Source of the DNA: Polyodon spathula
Taxonomy: Eukaryota > Chordata > Actinopteri > Acipenseriformes > Polyodontidae
DNA length: 64,000 nucleotides
Assembly (NCBI RefSeq): GCF_017654505.1
Contig: NC_054539.1
Span: 69,135,256 to 69,199,255, forward strand
Direction of reading: 5' to 3'
A model generated the notes under the pieces. It searched no databases. It was given only the letters and a program-made list of their open reading frames with translations, and was not told where the DNA came from. Positions 11,612-23,954 of the stretch are shown piece after piece. The stretch's first letter is position 1, and every line of letters starts with the position of its first letter. Position numbers and translations under genes: made by a program.

Positions 11612-14600
11612 AGATATAATCTATGGTCCTGTTTCACCAGGACAAAGTAGGTCGTGGTGTCCAGTACACACAGCATGTGAGATAGAATTTCAAAAGGGGT
11701 ACCACGATTGTGCTACCATGACATGTTACTGTATTATTTATTTATTTATTTATTTATTTTAACACTGCTGGTGGGTCTGCTTATATTAGGATTCTTCACA
11801 ACCAAAGTGGATTAAATTAACCACATCCCATATTTACCACTTAGGGTTTTTTCTTTAAAGCCCCTTAAACACAGTTGGGTCCTGGTGTTGGTTCTTCTGG
11901 TCATTTGGGATTAGGAAGTTTTAACTGAATTCTCCTGTGGTTGGTACACTACTATTGAGTACAGCCAACAGTCACGCCTGCAACCTCCAAACAAACACAT
12001 AAAGGAAAACTCAAACTCCAAAACAAAAGAATGAAAATCTGTACCAACTTACATTTTTTTGCACTGCTTCAGTGCAGTGTGCCAGTAGCCGGTGTTTACA
12101 GGTTCACAGACAGCACCCTCCTTCAGGAACGCCTTTAGGCTGTGCCCGTGGAAGCATGGCTTATCCTGGCTCTCCTCATCCCAGGTAAACTGGAAGCTGG
12201 ACGGGGGCTGCTGTGGAGTCCTCGGGACAGATCCAGTGAGCTTCCTGAACTGCTGCTGCAGGTTGACCACCATGCCTGTGCCGAACAGAAACCAGATTCT
12301 GTGCTCAACCACAACAGGACACATTGCAGAGTTATTTACTGGAAGTCAGGATCAGAGATAACCCTTGTTAAAATGAATATTCAGGAGGTGTGGAAGTCTA
12401 ACAAAACAGACTTTACCTTCATTTTGATTAATATTCCCATTACTGTGATGAATATTCATGTTATTGAATATTCTGTCCCTCGCCTTTCTGGGTGAGCGGT
12501 CTCACTGCTCCCATCTCAAACCGTAACCCCTAATCAAAAAGTGATTTCCTCCAAAAGAAACATCCCCATTACAGAAGTTACCTACGTTTTTTTTTTACCA
12601 CAATACTTCTTGTTTTGGAGGAATAGAAGATGGGCTTCTTGCATTGCCACATGTACCTAAATAAATAAATACAAAGGACATCCTCATGTTAGTGGCATTT
12701 TCTTAATGTTACTTGTGAGAGAAAAAGAGAGAGAGAGAGAGAGAGAGATTCCCCCCTCCATTTATAAATTCACTTTAAAATGTCTTAGGCAGGGTGGACA
12801 TCCCCCTTTTTTATCTGACTTTGAGGAGAACTAGATCAGTAGTAATACATATCTGGAAGTGTGTGCTGCGTCAGTGTGAATGAAACATGCAAATGCTATA
12901 CAGCATCAAGTGAATGTTCTCTGTGAGCATCACCCTCTCGCATAACCTGTCAGCTCTTCATGGATACAAGACTGTCTCATTTTAGATACAAGTACAGTTT
13001 ATACAAAAACAAAAAAAAGAAACCAGTCTTAATAAAACAAAAATAATGCTAACCCAATCGTTACTGAAGTCCCTGGAGCTACATTAGTCATTGTTATGTA
13101 AAGAGGTTGGCAACTATAAAACGTATTGATATACGGCTTGTTGGTAAACCGCCCTGTTTTTGCTGAAATGAACTCTGTATGAATTTAGTTCAGGTGAGTG
13201 GGATTCTAGCCAACAATTAAAATGACACCGCCCATTTGCTGCAACTATCAGCACTCCAGTACATGGGGTTCATTCGATCCGTTTTTTTTGTAGAATATCT
13301 TCATTGTTTTAATAGGTAAGTGAATACAGAAGGATAAAAGGCAATCTTCTAGACAATGCTACCTAAAAAAAAAACACACACGACCCCAGGTTTTATTTCC
13401 CCTGTAGCACCAACAATAGTGCAGATCAATACAAAATGCTGCTATGATCAAATCATTTCCCTGCAGAAATAAAATATCTGCATGACATGAACACCTGGCA
13501 TAGTGTTACTGTACCTGGCTAAATCCTCTTCCACACCCTCATTCGCCTTATCCAAGGCCCGCTTCATAGTCTTGTACCATTTTCGGAAATTAAAACTTTC
13601 CACACCTATCAAAGAAAGTTAAATAGCACAATTTAGATAATATGTATTGATGATGGTAAAATTACCAAGAAATACTTTGTTGAGGGACAAGAAGAAAAAA
13701 AAGAGTGATTCACCTTTATTAAAACATTTAAGAAGCAGTGCATGCACCACATTGAGTTTGAAGAACCTAACAAAAAACATCAAGCCAAATGTAATGGATA
13801 TGGTGGGCAAGGTTTTGGAACATGATTTATACAGCTATACCATTAGCAGAACAAACTAAATTGGAGTTGTGTACATATTTTAAATGTTGCACCCTTAATG
13901 AATTATTACTTCACATAATGAGGTTTTCATCTGCACAAACTGATCAACACATTTTCCATTTAAAATTCCAAAGGGAGGTGTTAATGCCATACTAACCACC
14001 TGTAAAATCAACCATACAGGAACTGTGTTGAGAATATTCAAATACATTTAACCAGAGTAGCATTCCTGCAACCGCAACATTTACAGCACCAAACATGTAA
14101 TTATTGTATATAGTCTTAACTGCTCATAAATAGAATATGGTAAAGTTTACCACTTTTTTAAAAAAAATTTTAAGCATTTCAAAAACTAACATTCATCAAA
14201 ACAGGACCAGGTGAATGTGAATTAAAACGTCTCTCAAAACAAAAAAGGAAGCAGAATTTGATTGCCTTTGAATAACCATCGTCCCAGTCCCCTCTCAGCC
14301 TCAGTTTACATTGTGGCTACTCCATGTGACGCACCGCATTACAAGAAGCTATTCAAAAGACACGTGGTGAAAGTGTCACAGACGAAAACTATAGGTTTAC
14401 TCGATTTGTGTAAAAAGTAGCTAATAAGTTGCAAAGATCAGAGGCCAATTCTGCCGAGTCAGTGCACAATGGTGCGGCAAGTCTACGTTTTTGAGGTTTT
14501 TTTTTTGTTAATGGTAGTAACATCTGCTTTATGCCCAACTTATTGCTGTGTGGACTCCCAGCGACAAACTTTAGAAAGCCTTATAAAATTTCTGGCCGTA

Positions 14601-16482
14601 CTCCTCAAAAATAATTATCTGCTGCTTTTATTCTCCTACCGAGCCTGGTTCTGAAATTACTGATTAAATTATTTGTTTACATTATTTTTGGGGCTTCACC
14701 TTTATTTAGCTGCAGTATTCTGTACATACAAAAACTGGAGGAACCCAGGTCCGATTGGAAACAACAAGGCGACTGTCCCACAGCATACCTGTGCTTGCAT
14801 CTATGTTCTGCATACCCAGAATTCTTGGCGTGTTTTGAGATAGCTGGTTATCAGGTGCTCATATCTTTTGAGTAAGTAAGTGGTGTCTTATTTGGTTTTG
14901 TATGCTAAACAGCCTTCTCTATCAGCAAGATAAGTGTTTTCAGCTCAGCTATTGCTAGGGTGTTTGTGGGTCAATCCTAGCATATCTCTTTCTGACTTCC
15001 TGAGGATGGTTATAGAGATTACAGGTTTACAGGTTACAGTTTTTCGAGATTTACGATTATACTGTAAATTTACAGTATAATCGTAAATCTCAAAAATACT
15101 CACTTCTAAATCTTTTGTAGTCATTTTAGTATTACTTTAGTATAAATACATGTTAATTTGGATTCATATGTTGTTTTTTTCTGACTATGTGAACGAAAAG
15201 ACACAAAAGCTCCCGTTTTCTCATTGGAAATAGTAACATTTCAAAATATCACTGTCCTGGTCACAAAAGCAAAGTCTGTGGGGAATAATAGCCATTTCTA
15301 TACTTTTGAGGCATAAGCAATTAGGAAATAACACCTACTACCCAGGAACAAAAATTGTGTTACATAGTGTAATGTGACATACAGATCTACATACATACAG
15401 TGTACGGACAGAGACACCCCCATATATCCCCAGAATTAAATACTCCCATTAACTTACTCTAAATAATGTCAGTAGCAAGTTTCACCACCATTGAATAAGC
15501 GTTTTTTAAATGGAAAAATGTTAAATTGTCACCTACATACATAGGGACATTCATTGGCAGGATTTTGTTGAGAAATTAAAACACAGAGCTGAATTGTAAC
15601 AGAAGATACAAATGATAAACACTCTACCGTTCAGTGTTGCAAAGTGGTCTACTGCCGTACCTAAACAACACAGATGCCAACAGCTACAACTCTGCCGTAG
15701 CAGCTACTATGTTGCAGGTTCTGCTACAGCGCTATGTCAAAGGAGTAGAATTCTACGATTTTTATTCAATAAATCGATACTCCCTTAACGTTTATTACAT
15801 ATTTCAATACCAAGTGTGTTTTCACTTTGAATTTATTGCCCTGAATACTGTATTTCACCGACTGTATTTTAACTGACATACTAAACGCTCTGAGATGGGT
15901 TTCTTAGTAACTGGTTTAGGGGTCCTTCTGAGACTGCTGCACAAATGTCATCTTGCTATCCTTATCAAATCACATGTTTACTTGGTTGTTTATCAGTTAT
16001 TAAAATAGGATCAAACAAAAAATGTTACTCTCCTCTGTCTAAAAGATGGAGGCTGGCTTGTCAGAAATAAGAGAGGAATTGAACAAAGAATGGTTATTCA
16101 TTAAAAGAAGTGGAGTGTCTAAATCTCATGTCAACTATGGATACTGCCAGACAGATTACTCTGAAACACGGTGGGCGTCATGACTATCACTCAAATAGGT
16201 AAGAAGAAACACCAGCAAAATCTGACACTCCCCATTACTGTAGTTTGTGCTAAAGGGTTTTGAGGTTTAACTCGCTTTAATTAATTAATTATTGGATACT
16301 ACACAGCATTTTGCGTTTTGATAGTTGCAGATTAATACAAATGTAAACAAAACATTGTTAAATGTTTCTTGGTGTTATTTTGATAGTTTTTATACAGTTT
16401 TGGGGTTGAACAGTTCAGTCCAGGTTTGATAGCACTTAAGAGATCCTAAACAATCTTCATTACTAGAATAAGCAGAATTCCA

Positions 16483-16559
<77 letters not shown>

Positions 16560-18125
16560 CAGCCACTGGCCTTAAAAAAAAGAAGGTGGTAGAGAGAAAA
16601 TGAAGGTCTTTATATTCTCCAACCATGGCGTGAACAGCCAAAATATGTGTTTCAACACCGCCCTGTGGAGATGGGGGCGGGTGAGTTGAGGTCACTTTGT
16701 TAATCTGATCCTGGACCAAGCCCACAGGTCACCTTTTAGAAATAATTTTCTACTGTTAATTAGTGGTGGATTTGAACCAGTCATCCAAAAAAGGAAAATG
16801 ATTCTTATAGATCTTGATATTTTATCTAAAGAAATATCTCCTTCTGTCATTTAATCTCCAGCAGAATTTAAGAGGTGCACAGGTGAACTGTATAACTTAC
16901 ACATGCATTACAGGACCATGTACAGCCTGTTCCCTGCTGTATTCCCCTCTTCATACGCATGTCATTCATCTGAAACACTATTGCGATGTCCATTTAATCT
17001 GCAACACCAAGGACTCTGCCAGACGCTTCAATTCTAAATGAATTATTCTACAGAATAAATACCTTCTTTGTTCTTTATGTTCACTGACTCTGCATCATTA
17101 GATAATGACCTGCAAAATAAAAATCCACAATTACAACTCTCTCAAATACTGCAGAGTGCAAAACCTTTATTCATCGATTATCAAACACAAGGCCAAAGCT
17201 GTTTTGATAAGGAACAGTAGGACGTCTGTAAACCTTGAAGAGCCGTGTGAAGATGCTTGTGGGTCTTAATTCAGTGCAGAGTTCACGCAGACATACAAAC
17301 GTGTATGTCTTTACTAATATAACAAGGAGACAGATAAAAAGAGGAGTTGCTCCTGTTTAGCCAATTACATTGCGGGAGTCTACAGTAAACATGTACAGTA
17401 AAATAATAACCATAGTAAATAAAGCAAATACTCTGTGTAAATTATATATAAGCTGTTTTTAAATGTAGTTGTATATTTGCAGATCTAGCATGTATTGATA
17501 TTTGTTTTCTGTATATTCTTTTGTACTCAAATAACTAGATAGATAATATGCATGGATGGCTAATATATTACAATGTGATGGAATTATTTTTCTTCAGTCT
17601 CGTCAGTCAGCTGGTCAGGGTGTCTTTCTTCTTCAAACCCAATGTCCACACCACACTGGTGTGAAAGTGCACCCATGAGATAATAATACATAATAAACAC
17701 ATTTTTCCTTTTTGTTTTGTCATTTTTGCTACTTACTAGTTATATAAAGCACTTTAAATACAAGATCTAGTTTGTATCGTCACTTCTGTAATACAAATAA
17801 AAAGTTGTGTGAATAAACACACCTACAGCACTGAGGTTGGAAAAACTTGCAAAGAGGACAATGTACAATATGTGCTTTTTTCTTCTTCTCTTATAGTTTG
17901 TTAAACTCAGGGTTTTTTTCCCATAGTCTCCCCTTACATCGCATGACGTGCACATGTTAAAGCACACTGCTGTGCTGAAGGGGTGCACCATCTCACGGGA
18001 GGCACTTTCACATGCTTCACTGGGTCGGTGAAGACAAAGGGTGATAACCCAGTATGTCATTCAGAAGGTTGAACTAAGGAAACATGTATAGATTTGCCCA
18101 CTTTTCTTTTTTTGTGTGTGTGTGT

Positions 18126-18156
<31 letters not shown>

Positions 18157-21100
18157 GTGTTTTTGCTTTATTCTATAATATCGTGCTGTGTGCTTTTAAA
18201 ACTTTATATCGATGATGAACTTGATCCACAGTTCTCCAAAATCCTCTTCATGATTTTTCCGACATCCTTTTAAACACTTCTGTACATCTCCGTTTCTTGC
18301 CATCAAACTGTTTTACGACTTTAAAATCTTTTCTCTCGCGTGCCGTCACGTTCACTGCTGTATGTGTTATTGCACGTGTCTGTTGTGAGTTACACTTCAT
18401 AGTAGGAATATGTTGTTTACATGGCTTTATATTCCACTGGTATTCCACATACTAGTGGAATATGCAACCTCCAATATTCCAAATATGCAGAGGTGGAATA
18501 TTCCTCTTCATATTCCTGATATGCTGTTTCCATGGCAGAATATATATTCAGATTATTTAGTATTCCGAATATTAGTGGAACATTACTGGCCATGGTAACG
18601 CACTGAATGGCAATTCATGATACTAGATGGCCATTATGACCCATAACTCTATGGGCACGATCGTCACAGAATGGAGAGCAACAGTTAAGCAGATGGAAAT
18701 GAAGAACTAGTTGGCCAGGTCTGATGCAAATTGTTGTCACAACTACAATGTTGGGTCTTGGAAGGCTCGATTCTAAAGATTTCATTACAAAGGGACTGTG
18801 CAGGACAGAAGAGAGCTCTGCACAGAGTCGGTGGGGCAGGGGAAAGCCCTGCTTGTAAATAAATGTTTTGTGGTGTATTGTATTATTATTAAAAAGAAAT
18901 GTATTGTTTGGTGTTTATTTAAAACAGGTGATGTTATTGGTGTTGTGTTTAAATGTATTGTGTCTATTTAAAACACAACGGTTTGTTTGTTATTGTTTGG
19001 CAGCATGGATTGGGTTAAAACCCCATCCCTCAAATGGGACCATCTCCGGATTGATTCATTTATAGCCAAACCAGAGATGGTCACATACACAAAAACCCAC
19101 AGCTTTGGTTGAACAGGATGGGGGTGTTCAGACTGGAGAACGAGACAGCAAGGTAGAGAATTAAAAATGAAAGTAAAAAGATAACAATTGCTCCGTTCTT
19201 AAGCACGTTGGGATTGGAAAGACACTTTATAAATAAAATGTATTATTACGTGTGCTGGAAGCACCAGCACGGTGATTGTTTGGTGGTTTATTTTGTACAG
19301 TGTTTGAGACTTGTTTTGATTCAACCCTTTATTTTGCTCTGTGAACGTTGTTTTTGTTTAATTATTTTAATTAAACAAAATCAACCCCCAGTCCTGCCTC
19401 TGCATCAGCTTCCTGGTCCCAGGAAGACATCACTCAGCCGTCCTGTCACAAGAACCACCTCAGTTTGTCAAGATAGGTAAAGAATGTATAAAACATAGTG
19501 TAACTATAAATGTAGCCTGGTCCATGTCAAAAAAGTAATTTCATTGTCCTGACATCACAAAATAATTTATAACTTTCCCTGTCAGTCACTTGCCGTCCTT
19601 GAGCCTTCTTTAAGCACACACTCCACAAACGGCTAAAGAAATGTCCACAGCTAAAACTTTTTTTTTTTTTTTTTTTTTTATATACAGTGCCTTGCAAAAG
19701 TATTCAGACCCCTGACCAATATGCTCATATTACTGAATTACAAATGGTACATTGAAATTTCATTCTGTTCGATATTTTATTTTAAAACACTTAAACTCAA
19801 AATCAATTATTGTAAGGTGACATTGGTTTTATGTTGGGAAATATTTTTAAGAAAAATAAAAAACAAATATCTTGCTTGCATAAGTATTCAACTCCACACA
19901 TTAATATTTGGTAGAGCCACCTTTCGCTGCAATAACAGCTTTAAGTCTTTTGGGGTAAGTATGTACCAGCTTTGCACACAGTGTCGGAGTGATTTTGGCC
20001 CATTCTTCTTGGCAGATTTGCTCCAGGTTGTTCAGGTTGGTTAGACAATGCGCGTGGACCGCAATTTTCAAATAGTGCCACAGATTCTCAATGGGATTGA
20101 GATCAGGACTTTGACTGGGCCACTGTAGGACCTTCACCTTTTTGTTCTTGAGCCATTCCAATGTTGCTTTGGCCTTGTGCTTGGGATCGTTGTCCTGCCG
20201 AAAGGTGAATTTCCTCCCAAGCTTCAGTTTTTTAGTGGACTGAAGCAGATTCACTTACAGTATTTTCCTCTATTGTGCTCCACCAATTCTTCCTTCAATT
20301 GTAACAAGATGCCCAGTCCCTGCTGATGAGATGCATCCCCACAGCATGATGCTGCCACCACCACACTTCACTGTAGGGATGGTGTGTCTTGAGGCATAGG
20401 CAGTGTTAGGTCTGCGCTACACATTGCGCTTTGAGTTTTGGCCAAAAAGCTCTACCTTGGTCTCATCTGACCACAAAACCTTTTCCCACATCACAGCTGG
20501 GTCACTCTCATGCTTTCTGGCAAACTCCAGATATGCTTTCAGATGGTACTTTTTGAATAACGGCCTCTTTCTTGCCACCCTCCCATACAGGCCAGTGTGA
20601 TGCAGAGCTCTTGATAGGGTTGACTGGTGCACCATTACTCCACTCCCAGCCACTGAACTCTGTAGCTCCTTCAAAGTGATTGTTGGCCTCTCTGTGGCTT
20701 CTCTCACAAGTCTCCTTCTTGTTTGAGAGCTGTGTTTTGAGGGGTGGCCTTTTCTTGGCAGTGCCTGTATGGTGTGATGCAGCTTCCACTTCCTGATTAT
20801 TGATCCAACTGTGCTCACTGGGATATCCAAACACTTGGATATTATTTTGTACCCTTTCCTTAATCTATGCATTTGTATTACTTTATCTCTAACTTCTGTA
20901 GAATGCTCTTTGGTCTTCATTTTCCTTCAGATTCACAGCCTTACCAATGATCCTTCAACAGTGGGGTTTTTATCCGGAAAATGTGACAGCAACTTTATTG
21001 GTTCACAGGTGGAGGCCAATGGTAAGAAAATTGTGTCCTCGTTAGGGCAATTTCTTTCATCGGTGCAAACTGGGAGCTTCCACAGCACAGGGATTGAATA

Positions 21101-23813
21101 CTTATGCAAGCAAGATATTCCAGTTTTTTACTTTTCTTAAAAATATTTCCCAACATAAAACCAATGTCACCTTACAATAATTGATTCTGAGTTTCAGTGT
21201 TTTAAAATAACAAACAGAACGAAATTTCAATGTACCATTTGTAATTCGGTATTAATAGAGAATTGGTCAGGGGTCTGAATACTTTTGCAAGGCACTGTAG
21301 ATAGTGCTAAATCCATATAAAACATGAAGTAAAAAAAAGATATGTAGAAAAATGAGCTGTGGTTGATTTAAGGCTATGCATGAAGCAACTACTTTTAACA
21401 ATTTCTAAAATATGGCAAACCCAAATTGTGTCAATAGAATATGGTTTGTTTGTACGACATGATTACAGTAACTGAGACAAGCCTAGAACATGGCTGCGGA
21501 CCAGTTATGTGACCTGCGAGCGTGACACACAGACATACAGTTGCACATCCACACCATGAGTTTAAAAACAAAATAATTAAAATTAAAAATTATGTATTTT
21601 GTGTACTTACCATTCAAATTCGTCATCCAGCTTAAAAATCAGTTTTAAAGCAACTATTACAATGGCTGCCGCTTTTACGTCATAGTTTATAGGGATGACA
21701 GGTTTAGCCAAGGGGTCAAAGGTTAAGGATGCCTCCTCACCCATCCCAGTCTTTTTTACCACTCTCCATGTGTAGGTGTGCATTTCATCTGGAGAAGCAG
21801 TACAGAACAGAACAAATAACATATATATATATATATATATTAATGAGTACACTCTGGTCATGTGATGGGAGTAATTCCATAAGCACCATACAGTATAAAA
21901 CACAAACCAACTCCAAAATACAGGAGGAAAGATATTCTGTGTATACAAATTGCAATTTTTGCAATTATTGTTTTGTATACAGAATTGTAATTTCAAATGT
22001 ATTTTACCAACCCACACCGATTCCACTAGCCTAGGGGCCTTTTTATTATTAAAGCTATTATTTGAAACAAATATGTACTCGATTTCTATTTACTGAAGAA
22101 ACTTTTACAAGCAATGAAGAAGAAAACCAAGTATGCATAAGATCAAACAAAGCCAAAGAATTAAGCTATTGCCAAGTCAACAGCAGTTTTTAATCTACAC
22201 ATGGCTAACATGTTATTATTGCTCACGCAAAAACAGCTGCCAAAGATACGTGTTCCACCTTTGTGTTTCCATAATTACTCTCCTGAAAAATTAGACATTT
22301 CTATTGCTGAGATTTATTTGTAGCTTTTGTTGTACTGCAAAACCACCACATGGTCTACATATGATCAGCTGAAAATAACTTCAGCCTCTAGCTTGCATGC
22401 TCTACTCTCAAACAAGCACAGTGACAAATGACTGACAACCAACACCCCAGCACCTGTCTGTTTTGCCTTCACTCCAAAACCATTTGATTAAAAGGCCTGT
22501 TGCACTCAAGTTAGTAACGATTGCTGGAAGGTAGTGTATGCACCAGGATGTGTAAGAATACTTTAGTGAGGTCCTCATCTAAGGTAAAGCCTGGGGATTG
22601 CAATTCAAATTGATTGTTTTACATACCTGGCAAATTAGCTTCCATGAGGTATTTCACGCAAAGTACATTGGGATGCAAAACACAGTTTTCAGTTATTTCT
22701 GGAAAACGCGGCAGGTCCAAAAAAGCTGCAATATTGTAAATGTGTTGTAGTACACTTTCACATGACGGGAAGGACTAGAATTAAAAACAAAGAGATAAAA
22801 AAAAAAAATCACTTGTGACCTTAAACATCTAAACAGAGTTCATTTCCCAGTTATTTTGTGTTTTGCCATAATTTCTATTTACCCATTCCAAACTTTTTTT
22901 TTTTTTTTTTTTTTATCACTGTGGACTGAAGTGCAAGACTTGTGTGGATAATGACCTCATGCATATTACCTGTCAATTAACCCCAGGCTACAACCATCAC
23001 AATGAACCCTCCCTAGTTTAAACCACCTTGCAATTCAACCCTTCTACTACTAAAGCTTTGCATAAGTCAGGCATGTCTGATCAGATCTGCGTACAATACC
23101 CAAACTCAAGAGAGTCAGGTCAGCGTCTCGCTCTCATTGTAAAAGCCTGTTAACAGAGGCGCACCTCCCTGAGATTAAATACAGCAATTAAAATAGATTA
23201 TCACAGATTGTGTAAAGAACTGTTCAACCTGACAGATTTCCTTACAATGTATTAACTTAGACATTGTGAACAAATACAAAAGCAATGCTGGTGGTGCATC
23301 TAACCCACTAAATCACCAAACACACTATACAGGGTGAATCAGAAAGGATGCCGCAGCTTAACATGATATAGATCATTTTTGTGTTGGTGCAAATTTGTTT
23401 AGATAAGGTTATGTCCCTGAGCATCTACGAACTTAGTGACAAAGTTCTGTCATAAAAAGTTAGGCATTTAATATTTTAAATATTTAATATATAAAATAAC
23501 TTTCAGGTAAGCAGCTCCCAAGATAGAGCTGCAAAGCAGATATCACAACTGGAAAAAGGAAGGTCATTATTACAGCACATAGAAAGACAGACTCCCAACG
23601 GACAGCAGTGTATCAAATTTGAAGTCAATAACTTACCATTTACAGGGTTTTCAAAACAAGCTGGCAACCAGTGCGATCCACCACCTAATACTATATTTGC
23701 GCCAGCTACTTTATTAAATATTATTAGATTTGAGTATTATCACTCAGTCCATTTTGTTGTATTATCAGACTGTAAGGTCTGATATTCCGCTATGTATCAT
23801 GTATATCGTATAT

Positions 23814-23864
<51 letters not shown>

Positions 23865-23870
23865 TCATAC

Positions 23871-23954
<84 letters not shown>

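Larger units (their letters stand above)
7057..12052 (-). other. taf1b intron 14 (last intron)
   Basis: A 5.0-kb intron containing AT/AC microsatellites (8.36-8.55 kb), an acidic ORF with a Cys cluster (9.0-9.3 kb) and a 66-base poly(C) run (11,546-11,611). Several A/T homopolymers are present. No host exon was identified. Confidence 0.75.
13606..17062 (-). other. taf1b intron 11
   Basis: A 3.5-kb intron with a 46-bp perfect palindrome (15,046-15,091) and an AT array (16,488-16,558). I recognise no transposon or exon in it. Confidence 0.75.
17110..21610 (-). other. taf1b intron 10
   Basis: A 4.5-kb intron containing a Tc1 element (19,685-21,297) on the taf1b strand, a poly(G) run (18,126-18,154) and a cluster of GGAATATTCC-like motifs (18.42-18.59 kb). 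The remainder is unremarkable. Confidence 0.8.

Noticed and set aside
11482..11676. Polyglycine open frame
   Set aside because: It is the 66-base homopolymer read in frame and has no start context or homology.
20508..20834. Second minus-strand open frame within the Tc1 transposase
   Set aside because: It is an out-of-frame shadow of the transposase N-terminal half.
23335..23420. CAGGGTGAATCAGAAAGG near 23,333 as a mariner-type end
   Set aside because: No matching inverted end or transposase sequence nearby.
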